A DNA stretch of 35,207 nucleotides from Aquabacterium sp. (GTDB lineage Bacteria > Pseudomonadota > Gammaproteobacteria > Burkholderiales > Burkholderiaceae_C). The position numbers were made by a program, and so were the translations under genes. Shown one piece after another: positions 6,274 through 14,402 of the stretch (position 1 is the first letter of the stretch; each line of letters starts with the position of its first letter). The stretch spans positions 1-35,207 of the forward strand of contig JAGOKC010000016.1 in NCBI GenBank assembly GCA_017994835.1. The letters are read 5' to 3'. The notes beneath the pieces are model-generated. The model saw nothing but the letters and a program-made list of their open reading frames with translations. It was not told the DNA's origin and ran no database searches.

Positions 6274-8859
6274 ATGATGACTTCATCTGGCATCATGGGC
6301 TCGCACAACTGCGGCGGATCTCTCGACATGGCCATGCCCACACCGTCCGGACTGACCGATCACGAGGCGCGCACACGTCTTCATCGTGACGGCCCCAATG
6401 AACTGCCCACCAGCACGCGTTCAGGAGCGCTCCAGTTGCTATGGGAGGTGGTGCGGGAGCCCATGTTTCTGTTGCTTGTGGCCTGCGGTGCCATCTACCT
6501 GGCGCTGGGTGACCGCCACGAAGCACTGATGCTGCTGGGCTTCGTGCTCATCGTCATCGCCATGACCTATGTTCAGAAGCGACGCAGCCAGGCTGCCCTC
6601 GACGCACTGCGGGACATGTCCAGCCCCCGTGCACTGGTGATGCGCGAAGGTGTCGCCAAGCGCATTCCCGGTCGCGACTTGGTGCTCGGCGATCTGGTGC
6701 TGCTGGCCGAGGGGGACCGGGTGCCCGCAGATATCGCGCTGCAGGAAGTCAGCTACCTGACGGTGGACGAATCCCTGTTGACGGGCGAGGCCGTTCCGGT
6801 CCTCAAACATGCCAGCGACCGGGCTGCGTCGGACACGGCAACGAGTGAGTGCATGAGCTTTGCCGGAACCCTGGTCACGCAAGGCACGGGTCAAGGCGTG
6901 GTGGTGGCAACCGGTGCCCGCAGTGCCCTGGGTCAGATTGGGGCGTCACTGACCGCCATCGCCGCCGGTGACACGCCCATCCAGCAGGAAACGGCGCAGG
7001 TGGTGAAACGCGTGGCCAGCCTGGGGGCCATCATCGCCCTGGCGCTGGCCCTGGGTTGGGCGGTGGCGCGCGACGACTGGCTCGCAGGCCTGCTGGCCGG
7101 TTTGACCTTGGCGATGGCCATCCTGCCGGAGGAGCTGCCCGTCGTGCTGACCATTTTCCTGGGTCTGGGGGCATGGCGACTCGCCCGGGAGCGGGTGTTG
7201 ACGCGCAACATCCCCGCAGTCGAGTTGCTGGGTGCCACCACCGTGTTGTGCGTTGACAAGACCGGCACCCTCACCCGCAACCAGATGGAGGTGCGGCGGT
7301 TGTGGACCGTGTCCGCAAGCTTCGAGCTTGGCACGCAGGCGCAGGTTGCCATGCCGCACACCATTCACCCCTTGCTGGAATACGCCGTGTTGTCCAGCCA
7401 CCGAAGCGCCTTTGACCCCATGGAAGCGGCAATTGGTGCGGCAGGCCAACACTGGCTGAAGGGATCCGAACACCTCCATGCCGACTGGAGTCTGATCTCC
7501 GACTACCCCTTGTCGCGCGAATTGCTGGCCATGTCGCGGGTCTGGCGCTCGCCCGATCACAGCGAGCTTCTGGTGGCGGCCAAGGGTGCGCCCGAAGCCA
7601 TTGTCGATCTCTGCCACCTGCCAGACTCCCAGAGTTCACACATCGCTCAGGCCGTTGAGTGCATGGCGGCGCAGGGTTTGCGGGTGTTGGGCGTGGCACG
7701 TGCAGCCTGTGCGGCACAGACATTGCCCCTCATTCAACACGACTTCGCCTTCGAATTCATCGGCCTGATCGGGCTGGAAGACCCGGTTCGTGCCGACGTC
7801 CCGGCCGCCATCGCCGAATGCCAGGCGGCGGGCATCCGGGTGAGCATGATCACAGGCGATCACCCCCATACGGCCATGGCCATTGCCAGACAGGTTGGAC
7901 TGGACACCACGGCAGGGTCACTGACCGGCGGCGAACTCGACACATTGAACGACTCGGCACTGGCCGCCAGACTCGATCAGACCAATGTGTTCTGTCGCGT
8001 TCGGCCCGAGCAGAAACTGCGTCTCGTGCGGGCCTTTCAGGCACGCGGCGATGTGGTCGCCATGACCGGCGATGGCGTCAATGACGCCCCCGCCTTGAAA
8101 GCAGCCAACATCGGTGTGGCAATGGGCGCACGCGGCACCGACGTGGCACGCGAAGCGGCAGACCTGGTGCTGCTCAACGATGACTTCGGATCCCTGGTCA
8201 AAGCGGTCCGACATGGCCGCCGGGTGTTCGCCAACCTGCGCAAGGCCATTGCCTTCGTGCTGGCAGCGCACCTGCCCATCATCGGGCTCTCGGTCGTGCC
8301 GGTGCTGATGGGGTGGCCCATGATCCTGATGCCTGCGCACATCCTGTTCCTGCAGCTGATCATTGATCCGGCCTGCTCCATCGTGTTCGAAGCAGAAGCG
8401 CTGGAGGCAGGTGCCATGCGTCGCCTCCCCAGGCCATCGAGTGCGCACCTGTTTGACCGGCCCTTGCTAACTCGTGGCCTGCTGCAAGGAGCCGGGCTGC
8501 TGCTCGCCGTGCTGGCGGGATATCAACTGGCCGTGGTGCTGACCGGGGTGCCTGACGCGGGACGCACGCAGGCCTTCGTCGGACTCGTGCTTGGCAACCT
8601 CGCCCTGATCCAGGCCAATCGCTCCTGGTCCACCACCGATCGGCAGACACGACACCGCAATCCGGCGTTCCTGTGGATCACGGCAGGAGCGCTCGCGCTG
8701 CTGAGTCTGGCGCTGGGCATCCCGGCGGTTGCCACCCTCTTCCGGTTCACGGCACCATCTCCAACCCTGCTGATCCTGGCAGGTACCCTGACCGCCATGG
8801 CCTGGCTCTGGTTCAGCTGGGTCAATGTCAGACAGGCACGGCTGGGTCACGCGGATTGA
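6274..8859 (+). CDS. Cation-translocating P-type ATPase (P2-like)
   Basis: An 861-residue ion pump of the inner membrane. The order is: N-terminal cation-ATPase domain (GLTDHEARTRLHRDGPNELP, 26-45), two TM helices, actuator domain with TGE (170-172), TM4 with PEELP (285-289), phosphorylation site DKTGT (Asp328), nucleotide-binding domain, hinge TGDGVND (598-604), then a C-terminal bundle of about six helices. No heavy-metal-binding domain or CPC motif is present, so copper or zinc export is unlikely. P2 calcium pumps have PEGLP in TM4; PEELP leaves the ion undefined (calcium, magnesium, manganese or another). Starts at 6274, 6295 and 6328 are possible. It ends 9 bp from the opposing cytochrome b gene. 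Confidence 0.92.
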   Translation: MMTSSGIMGSHNCGGSLDMAMPTPSGLTDHEARTRLHRDGPNELPTSTRSGALQLLWEVVREPMFLLLVACGAIYLALGDRHEALMLLGFVLIVIAMTYVQKRRSQAALDALRDMSSPRALVMREGVAKRIPGRDLVLGDLVLLAEGDRVPADIALQEVSYLTVDESLLTGEAVPVLKHASDRAASDTATSECMSFAGTLVTQGTGQGVVVATGARSALGQIGASLTAIAAGDTPIQQETAQVVKRVASLGAIIALALALGWAVARDDWLAGLLAGLTLAMAILPEELPVVLTIFLGLGAWRLARERVLTRNIPAVELLGATTVLCVDKTGTLTRNQMEVRRLWTVSASFELGTQAQVAMPHTIHPLLEYAVLSSHRSAFDPMEAAIGAAGQHWLKGSEHLHADWSLISDYPLSRELLAMSRVWRSPDHSELLVAAKGAPEAIVDLCHLPDSQSSHIAQAVECMAAQGLRVLGVARAACAAQTLPLIQHDFAFEFIGLIGLEDPVRADVPAAIAECQAAGIRVSMITGDHPHTAMAIARQVGLDTTAGSLTGGELDTLNDSALAARLDQTNVFCRVRPEQKLRLVRAFQARGDVVAMTGDGVNDAPALKAANIGVAMGARGTDVAREAADLVLLNDDFGSLVKAVRHGRRVFANLRKAIAFVLAAHLPIIGLSVVPVLMGWPMILMPAHILFLQLIIDPACSIVFEAEALEAGAMRRLPRPSSAHLFDRPLLTRGLLQGAGLLLAVLAGYQLAVVLTGVPDAGRTQAFVGLVLGNLALIQANRSWSTTDRQTRHRNPAFLWITAGALALLSLALGIPAVATLFRFTAPSPTLLILAGTLTAMAWLWFSWVNVRQARLGHAD

Positions 8860-8868
8860 CACCAAAGG

Positions 8869-9624
8869 TCAATCGTCATCGTCATCATGGTGGTCATCGT
8901 CCAGCGACGACCCATTCGCAGTGTGACTGCTGAGGCTCCCGTCCGCTGGCGCTTGCGTGACGTCCCAGGCCACAAACCCCACCACAGCCAGCACCACGAT
9001 CATGGCCAGCCACCCTCGGTTGGCCTTGGCCAGATCCGGGCCCACACCGTCGGTTCGCCCCGTCAACATGGTCTGCGCCAGGTTCTTGCGACGCTGCACC
9101 GACAACACGACCATCAACGCCAGGTGAGCCACCACGAAGGCCATGAGGGCGTTCGCAAAGAACTCATGCACCTCTTCCATCGCATCCTCCAGCCCCAGCC
9201 ACTCGATGTGTGACGCGTAGCCCGAAAGCACCAACGGCGCAGCCACCGACAGCATCAGCAGCATGGCCCCGCCCGCAGCCAAAGTCGCCAGACGAGGCAG
9301 GTCGAGCTTGCCCGACAGGGCACCCCGACACCAGCCGGCCAGACCTGACACGCGCCGCCACAACGACGACAACCTTGCCTGCTTCGGCCCGATCAGGCCA
9401 TACATCAGCCGAAACAACAGCAAGCCGCCAAAGGCATAGCCAAGCGTCACGTGCACGGCACGCCAGTGCTCCGACTCAGCCGTCAGCCAAGCGCCAACAA
9501 AGCTCAGGGCAAAGAGCCAGTGAAACGCCCGCACAGGTGCGTCAATCATCAGCCGCCCCTTGGGACGAGGCAGTGAAACACCGGAGCTTGACGCGCTGGC
9601 CGTGGTGAATGGGGTGTTGCTCAT
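8869..9624 (-). CDS. Membrane cytochrome b (b561/hydrogenase-type) of the SHP-DHC module
   Basis: A 251-residue integral membrane dihaem cytochrome b with about four helices plus a C-terminal one. Likely haem-ligand histidines are His35 (VRAFHWL), His58 (RAVHVTLGY) and the two in MEEVHEFFANALMAFVVAHL. It probably passes electrons between the quinone pool and the periplasmic DHC cytochrome, as the third gene of SHP-DHC-cytochrome b operons. The last 11 residues, LDDDHHDDDDD, form an unusual Asp/His-rich tail. The ATG at 9624 has GGAGA seven bases upstream, and the gene starts 24 bp after the DHC stop, so co-transcription is likely. Confidence 0.85.
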   Translation of the reverse strand: MSNTPFTTASASSSGVSLPRPKGRLMIDAPVRAFHWLFALSFVGAWLTAESEHWRAVHVTLGYAFGGLLLFRLMYGLIGPKQARLSSLWRRVSGLAGWCRGALSGKLDLPRLATLAAGGAMLLMLSVAAPLVLSGYASHIEWLGLEDAMEEVHEFFANALMAFVVAHLALMVVLSVQRRKNLAQTMLTGRTDGVGPDLAKANRGWLAMIVVLAVVGFVAWDVTQAPADGSLSSHTANGSSLDDDHHDDDDD

Positions 9625-9648
9625 GGGAATGTCTCCAATCGTGGCTGA

Positions 9649-10182
9649 TCAATCGTCCCAGGCCGCGCGTTGGCGGGCACTGAGACCGGCAGGCATGCGC
9701 AGGGCGTGTTCGCTGAATTGACTGCGCTCAGCCCCGGTGTGACAGGCCAGGCAGTTCGATGCCGAACGAACACTGGGCAATCGCCAGGTTGCGGGTTCAA
9801 TGTCGCGGTGCTCGCGCACAAACCAACCGGTGCGCGTGATGCGATCGTCTGCAGGCGGTGCCGAAGCCCGGCGACGCTCATCCGCATGGGTCTGCAGCCA
9901 TTGGCTGATTTGCTGAACATCCTTGGCATCCAGTGCCGCATCCGTCCCGTAGTGCTGGTCCAGCCCGTTCATCAGGCGCGCCCACGATGCGGCGGGCAAC
10001 ATCCCGGGCGGATAGGCCAGATGACAGGCCGCGCATTCCTGGGTGTACAGCTTCAGGTGAGGGACACGCGCCGCGCGCTCGTGCTCGTCGGCATGGACAC
10101 CGCTCACCACCATCGCCATCGCAAGCGACAGAGACAGGCGGGCAGACAGATTCCAGGGCGTTCTCGTTGGATGTCGAATCAT
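9649..10182 (-). CDS. Periplasmic dihaem cytochrome c (DHC family)
   Basis: 177 residues with an N-terminal signal peptide ending near VHADEH. Two c-type haem sites are visible: CAACH (50-54) and CLACH (144-148). Size, spacing and the RITRTGWFVREHRDIEPATW segment between the haems match the DHC family, whose Rhodobacter sphaeroides member is the redox partner of SHP. It would shuttle electrons between the membrane cytochrome b encoded downstream and SHP encoded upstream. The start ATG at 10182 has GGAG six bases upstream. It lies 27 bp after the SHP stop. Confidence 0.88.
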   Translation of the reverse strand: MIRHPTRTPWNLSARLSLSLAMAMVVSGVHADEHERAARVPHLKLYTQECAACHLAYPPGMLPAASWARLMNGLDQHYGTDAALDAKDVQQISQWLQTHADERRRASAPPADDRITRTGWFVREHRDIEPATWRLPSVRSASNCLACHTGAERSQFSEHALRMPAGLSARQRAAWDD

Positions 10183-10209
10183 CGTTGGCTCCAGTTTTCA
10201 AGATCGGTG

Positions 10210-10605
10210 TCAGCGCAGGTTCTGCAACCAGGCCAACACGTCGGCCTTCTCCGTCGGTGTGCATTCACGCTGCACCACGTCCTTGCAGTTGCGTCGGAAC
10301 CATTTCGCAACGCGGCGCTCGTCCGTAAAGGCGCGTGGATTGAAAACCGGTGCCAAAGGGTCCATCGACTTGCCGGTGACAGCATGGCGACCCGTCCCGG
10401 TGGGCACCTGGCCATGACACGACGCACATGACCACTCGCCGCCGTGACGGGTGGTGAAGAAGGCCTGTCCTCGGTCAGGTCGCCCACGCGTGCCAGCCTC
10501 AGCCTCGTAGGCCCGCAACATCTGGGTTGGACTGGTCGATTGCGCGTGGGCGGCCTGCGCCGCAGCAACCAGAAGCACCAGCGCGATGACAAGTTTTGTT
10601 TTCAT
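10210..10605 (-). CDS. SHP-type oxygen-binding monohaem cytochrome c (DUF1924)
   Basis: 131 residues; signal peptide about 1-21 (ending AHA). The single haem motif is CASCH (60-64), preceded by FFTTRHGGEWS. The RRNC segment holds Asn106, the candidate for the unusual asparagine haem ligand that defines sphaeroides haem protein. It is followed by Cys107 and Cys115, which may form the disulfide known next to that ligand. SHP proteins release Asn on reduction and then bind oxygen or NO; their physiological substrate is not settled. The start is placed at ATG 10605 because the longer frame upstream has no signal peptide. It heads the leftward SHP-DHC-cytochrome b operon and faces the PepSY/two-component genes. 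Confidence 0.87.
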   Translation of the reverse strand: MKTKLVIALVLLVAAAQAAHAQSTSPTQMLRAYEAEAGTRGRPDRGQAFFTTRHGGEWSCASCHGQVPTGTGRHAVTGKSMDPLAPVFNPRAFTDERRVAKWFRRNCKDVVQRECTPTEKADVLAWLQNLR

Positions 10606-10652
10606 GGATGTACGATCTCTGAATGGGGTGATGTCATGATCGACCGCGAGGC

Positions 10653-10697
10653 TTGAACCCAGCCTGAATCCAGCGTTCATCTGCCGTTCAGACTTCA
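10653..10697. promoter_or_regulatory. Phased half-site array, candidate operator for the adjacent response regulator
   Basis: In the 109-bp spacer between SHP and PepSY, TGAA occurs at 10654 and 10665 and TTCA at 10676 and 10687, each exactly 11 bp apart. The two left 11-bp units are identical at 9 of 11 bases. The right pair reads GTTCATCTGCC then GTTCAGAC. OmpR/PhoB-type regulators bind tandem half-sites spaced about one helical turn. A further TTCA follows at 10694. The position between the two divergent operons fits control of both by the regulator encoded at 11062. Confidence 0.55.
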
Positions 10698-10714
10698 TCT
10701 CGGACACTGCGCCC

Positions 10715-11065
10715 ATGGACACCTCTCGATTTCGCACCCTGTGGACCTGTGCAGCCCTGGCGCTGGCAGCCGGCCTCGTCGCGCCACCCGCCTGGGCGGA
10801 CCCGCAACGTGACCACGACAAGGCGCGCACGGCCCTGCAGGCAGGCGAAATCTCACCGCTGCACAAGGTGCTGGCCAAGGTCCATCAAACGTATCCCGGC
10901 GAAGTTCTGGAGGTCGAACTGGAGCAAGAGGACGGTCGCTGGATTTACGAGCTGAAGCTGCTCCAGCCAGGCGGGATGCTCACGCGTCTGGAGGTTGATG
11001 CCAGAACGGGTGACATCTTGAAGAGTCGGCAGCGGCCGACGCCCCCTGTCGTCCACAAACCATGA
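10715..11065 (+). CDS. PepSY-domain periplasmic protein
   Basis: 116 residues with a signal peptide (hydrophobic 11-25, ending AWA). One PepSY domain covers about 38-110: an ISPLHKVLAKV helix, then strands GEVLEVELEQEDGRWIYELK and RLEVDARTGDIL. Small PepSY proteins commonly precede OmpR-type two-component genes and are thought to act as periplasmic modulators of the sensor or of a client enzyme. Its stop overlaps the response-regulator start by 4 bp (ATGA), showing translational coupling. It reads divergently from the SHP operon. Confidence 0.88.
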   Translation: MDTSRFRTLWTCAALALAAGLVAPPAWADPQRDHDKARTALQAGEISPLHKVLAKVHQTYPGEVLEVELEQEDGRWIYELKLLQPGGMLTRLEVDARTGDILKSRQRPTPPVVHKP

Positions 11066-11724
11066 GAGTGCTGCTGGTCGAGGACGACCCCCTCTTGCGG
11101 TCACAACTCAAGACGACGCTCGATCAGGTCGGCTATGCCGTTGACGAAGCGACCGACGGACAGGAAGCCCTGCACCTCGGCTCGACAGAGTCTTATGACG
11201 CGATCGTGCTGGATCTGGGGCTCCCCGTGCTGGACGGCCTGACCGTCTTGCAGCGCTGGCGCAGTCACGGCCAGACAACGCCGGTTCTGATCCTGACCGC
11301 ACGAGACAGCTGGCATGAAAAGGTCGCTGGCATCGACGCCGGGGCCGACGACTACCTCACCAAGCCCTTTCACACCGAAGAATTGCTGGCTCGCCTGCGC
11401 GCCTTGGTGCGACGCGCGCACGGGCTGGCCTCACCGCTGCTTCAGTGCGGCAACATCACGCTCGACACCCGCAGCGGCACGGTGACCCAGGCGGGGACCA
11501 CGGTCAGCCTCACCGCCCACGAATACCGCCTGCTGTCCTATCTGATGCATCGGATGGGCCAGGTTGTCTCGCGCTCCGAGTTGGTCGAACACCTGTACGC
11601 GCAAGACTTTGACCGCGACTCCAACACGGTCGAAGTCTTTGTGGGCAGATTGCGCCGCAAACTGGGTGCCGAGCGCATCGAAACCGTTCGGGGCATGGGC
11701 TACAAGCTTGTGCCGCACACATGA
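11062..11724 (+). CDS. OmpR-family response regulator
   Basis: 220 residues. The receiver domain has the acidic pair Asp8-Asp9, phospho-acceptor Asp51 (VLDLGLP) and the conserved Lys in DDYLTKPF. The C-terminal winged helix (about 150-218) includes LTAHEYRLLSYL, VSRSELVEHLY, NTVEVFVGRLRRKL and RGMGYKL, typical of the QseB/PmrA/TctD subgroup. It is translationally coupled on both sides (4-bp overlaps with PepSY and with the kinase). Its likely targets are the divergent SHP operon and its own operon through the half-site array at 10653-10697. Confidence 0.95.
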   Translation: MRVLLVEDDPLLRSQLKTTLDQVGYAVDEATDGQEALHLGSTESYDAIVLDLGLPVLDGLTVLQRWRSHGQTTPVLILTARDSWHEKVAGIDAGADDYLTKPFHTEELLARLRALVRRAHGLASPLLQCGNITLDTRSGTVTQAGTTVSLTAHEYRLLSYLMHRMGQVVSRSELVEHLYAQDFDRDSNTVEVFVGRLRRKLGAERIETVRGMGYKLVPHT

Positions 11725-13121
11725 GTCGCGAAGCATCTCGCAGCATCGGTCTGCCGTACTTGCGTTCCTTGCGACATCGGCTGCTGCTGATCACCCTGAT
11801 CGCTGCGGCGGTCACGCTCACCGCATCATGGTTCATCCTCTCCGGGCTGTTTCGTGACCATGTCCGACAGCAACACGTCGAGCGGTTGAGTGCAGACCTT
11901 GATCAGGTGATCGCCAGACTCGAAGTGGATGCACAGGGTCGCCCGACGCTGGATGACACCCGGCTGTCCGACCCGCGTTGGCAACGCCCCAATTCGGGGC
12001 TCTACTGGCAGGTGGACGGTGCCGGGGCGGAAGGCAAAATCGGCATGCTCCGATCTCGCTCGCTCTGGGATGAACAACTGCTGGCTCCGCGCGACCGACC
12101 CGCCAACGGCGAGCTGCATGTCCACACGGTTCAAAGCCCTGGCAAAGAACCCTTGCTGCTGATCGAACGCACCTTGCATGTCCAAGGTGCGCAGCCAACC
12201 TGGCGCATCATGGTGGCGGCAGAGCTTCGCCCACTGGAACTGGCGGCGCAACGCTTTGACTCGGTACTCGCCTGGTCACTGCTGGCGGTGCTGACCCTGC
12301 TTGCGCTGGGCGCACTGCTCCAGGTTGCCGTCGGACTGGCCCCATTGAACCACCTGCGCCAAGCCTTGTCCGCACTCCGTGAAGGTCGCACACAGCGGCT
12401 GGAGGGCAGCTATCCAGAAGAAATTCAACCGCTGGTCGATGACCTCAACAGCGTTCTCGATCGCAACACCGAAGTGGTGCAGCGCGCACGCGCGCAAGCC
12501 GGCAATCTGGCCCACGCCCTCAAGACCCCCCTGACCTTGCTCTCCCAGGGGGCCCGAGCCGCACAGGATGCAACGGACGCGCTCACCGAACTCCCCACGC
12601 TGGTCACCGATCAGGTGCTCAAGGCTCGCCGACACATTGATTGGCATCTGGCCAGGTCTCGCGCCGCTGCAGCCCAGGACGTTCCAGGCTTGCGAACACC
12701 CGTCAAGCCGATTGCCGAAGGCCTGGTCCGTGTGATGCACAAGGTTCACGCCCAGCCCCCCCTCACCATGGTGGTCAATGTGGCGGAACCCCTGGCCTTC
12801 GCCGGCGAGGCAGAGGATCTGCAAGAAATGCTCGGCAATCTGCTGGACAACGCCTGCAAATCGGCCCGCACCCAGGTGCTGCTCAAGGCAACGCAAAATG
12901 ACAAACTGCTGTGCATCACCGTTGACGACGACGGGCCGGGGATCCCAGAGGCGCGCGTGAACGACGCGTTGCGGCGAGGTGGCAGACTGGATGAATCGAC
13001 GCCCGGCAGCGGTTTGGGATTGGCCATCGTTCAGGAAGTGGCGAGCTTGTATGGCGGGACGCTGAAGCTGGGTCAGAACGCGGCAGGCGGGCTGCAGGCG
13101 GTGCTCACCCTCCCGGCTTGA
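11721..13121 (+). CDS. Sensor histidine kinase
   Basis: 466 residues. TM1 is at about 21-43 and TM2 at about 181-207, enclosing a roughly 137-residue periplasmic sensor region. A HAMP-like linker follows, then the H-box NLAHALKTPL (His265), N-box NLLDNACKSA, and G-boxes DDDGPGIP and GSGLGLAIVQEV. The ALKTPL H-box is typical of PhoQ/QseC-like kinases. Overlap with the response regulator shows they form one pair. The signal is unknown; the context suggests it senses something linked to periplasmic haem redox chemistry, possibly through the PepSY protein. Confidence 0.94.
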   Translation: MSREASRSIGLPYLRSLRHRLLLITLIAAAVTLTASWFILSGLFRDHVRQQHVERLSADLDQVIARLEVDAQGRPTLDDTRLSDPRWQRPNSGLYWQVDGAGAEGKIGMLRSRSLWDEQLLAPRDRPANGELHVHTVQSPGKEPLLLIERTLHVQGAQPTWRIMVAAELRPLELAAQRFDSVLAWSLLAVLTLLALGALLQVAVGLAPLNHLRQALSALREGRTQRLEGSYPEEIQPLVDDLNSVLDRNTEVVQRARAQAGNLAHALKTPLTLLSQGARAAQDATDALTELPTLVTDQVLKARRHIDWHLARSRAAAAQDVPGLRTPVKPIAEGLVRVMHKVHAQPPLTMVVNVAEPLAFAGEAEDLQEMLGNLLDNACKSARTQVLLKATQNDKLLCITVDDDGPGIPEARVNDALRRGGRLDESTPGSGLGLAIVQEVASLYGGTLKLGQNAAGGLQAVLTLPA

Positions 13122-13143
13122 TCCAAGCCCCTGGTGAGCACAA

Positions 13144-13176
13144 ATAAAAAAACCGCCAGGTGCATGCCCTTAGCGG
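13144..13176 (-). terminator. Terminator downstream of tRNA-Pro
   Basis: On the minus strand a CCGC/GCGG stem, with inner AGG/CCT pairing and a loop of a dozen or so bases, runs into TTTTTTTAT. It begins 17 bp past the tRNA CCA end. It may also stop the opposing kinase transcript. Confidence 0.65.
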
Positions 13177-13192
13177 CCTTTAAATGATGGGT

Positions 13193-13269
13193 TGGTCGGG
13201 GTGAGAGGATTCGAACCTCCGGCCTCTACGTCCCGAACGTAGCGCTCTACCAGGCTAAGCTACACCCCG
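13193..13269 (-). tRNA. proK: tRNA-Pro, anticodon CGG
   Basis: The 77-nt cloverleaf is readable on the minus strand. The acceptor CGGGGTG pairs with CACCCCG, followed by A73 and an encoded CCA. The anticodon stem CTACG/CGTAG holds the loop TTCGGGA, giving CGG (complement at 13233-13235) with G37, which reads codon CCG. The T-arm is GGAGG-TTCGAAT-CCTCT. It lies between the kinase gene and ispB. Confidence 0.95.
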
Positions 13270-13293
13270 ATTCAGATTGCGACTGCCAACCAA

Positions 13294-14274
13294 TCAGGAA
13301 GATCGGTGAATCGAATCGAGCGACAATTCTAGCAGAGCTTCACGCCACACCGAAGGCTGCAAGGCTTGCAGGCACTGCTTTGCCACGTCCACCTGAGCCT
13401 GCGCCGCTTCACGGGTTACCTGCAGCGCGCCGGTCGCTTTCACCACCTCGACGATGTCGGGCATGCGCTCGACCTCACCGTGGATGATGGCGTTGCGGAT
13501 CATCTCGCGCTGCTCAGGCGTCCCGCGCGACATGGCGGCGAGCAGCGGCAAAGTGGGCTTGCCTTCACGCAGGTCGTCGCCAATGTTCTTGCCCAGCTCG
13601 GCCGTGGTGCCTTCGTAGTCCAGCAGGTCATCGATCAGCTGGAAGGCGGTGCCCAGCGCGCGGCCATAGGCGGCACAAGCCTCTTCCACCTCAGGCGAGG
13701 CGTCGCTGATCAAGGCACCCAGGCGGGTGCTGGCCTCGAACAGCTTGGCGGTCTTGTATTCGATCACGCGCAGGTAGTCGTCCACCGAGATGTCGGGGTC
13801 GTGCATGTTGACCAGTTGCAGCACCTCGCCCTCGGCGATCACATTGGTGGCCTCGGCCAGCACTTCCATCACGCGCATGCGACCGGTCGAGACCATCATC
13901 TGGAAGGAGCGCGAATACAGGAAGTCGCCCACCAGCACGCTGGCCGCGTTGCCGAACATGGCATTGGCCGTCTGGCGGCCGCGGCGCAGGTCAGACTCGT
14001 CCACCACATCGTCGTGCAGCAGCGTGGAGGTGTGGATGAACTCCACCACCGCCGCCAGCTCGTGCATCTGCGAGCTGTTGCAGCCCAGGGCGCGCGCCAC
14101 CAGCAACAGCACCATCGGGCGCACCCGCTTGCCACCCGCGTTGACGATGTAGTGCGAGATCTGGTTGACCAGCGCGACCTGCGAAGACAGACGGCGGTGG
14201 ATGACCTGATCGACCTCGGCCATGTCGGACATGGCGAGGGTACGGTAGCTGGCGGGGGAGGTGGAGGTGCTCAC
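13294..14274 (-). CDS. ispB: Octaprenyl diphosphate synthase (trans-isoprenyl synthase)
   Basis: 326 residues from GTG 14274. It makes the polyprenyl side chain of ubiquinone from FPP and IPP in the cytosol. GGKR at 47-50 binds diphosphate, DDVVD (88-92) is the first Asp-rich motif and DDLLD (215-219) the second; the RRGR after the first motif is also conserved. An ATG at 14232 (MSDMAEVDQ) is an alternative. Sequence further upstream to 14391 does not look coding. There is no aromatic residue cluster just before DDVVD, consistent with a long-chain product. It is divergent from ubiH, which serves the same pathway. Confidence 0.93.
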   Translation of the reverse strand: MSTSTSPASYRTLAMSDMAEVDQVIHRRLSSQVALVNQISHYIVNAGGKRVRPMVLLLVARALGCNSSQMHELAAVVEFIHTSTLLHDDVVDESDLRRGRQTANAMFGNAASVLVGDFLYSRSFQMMVSTGRMRVMEVLAEATNVIAEGEVLQLVNMHDPDISVDDYLRVIEYKTAKLFEASTRLGALISDASPEVEEACAAYGRALGTAFQLIDDLLDYEGTTAELGKNIGDDLREGKPTLPLLAAMSRGTPEQREMIRNAIIHGEVERMPDIVEVVKATGALQVTREAAQAQVDVAKQCLQALQPSVWREALLELSLDSIHRSS

Positions 14275-14402
14275 GCGGAGTTGCAGACGAAACGCCCTGT
14301 CACGGGCAGACCCGCGATTATAGGAAGCGCTGAGGGTTTCCCGGCACCGATATTCCACAGGACAATACGAGGGCATCCCGCTTTCTCTCATCAGGTTTGC
14401 CC

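Noticed and set aside
10606..10878. N-terminal extension of the SHP protein
   Set aside because: It would run through the divergent promoter region and into the PepSY gene and would bury the signal peptide that begins at 10605.
14275..14391. N-terminal extension of IspB up to 14391
   Set aside because: The extra residues have no similarity to the family and read like untranslated upstream sequence; the family start fits GTG 14274 or ATG 14232.
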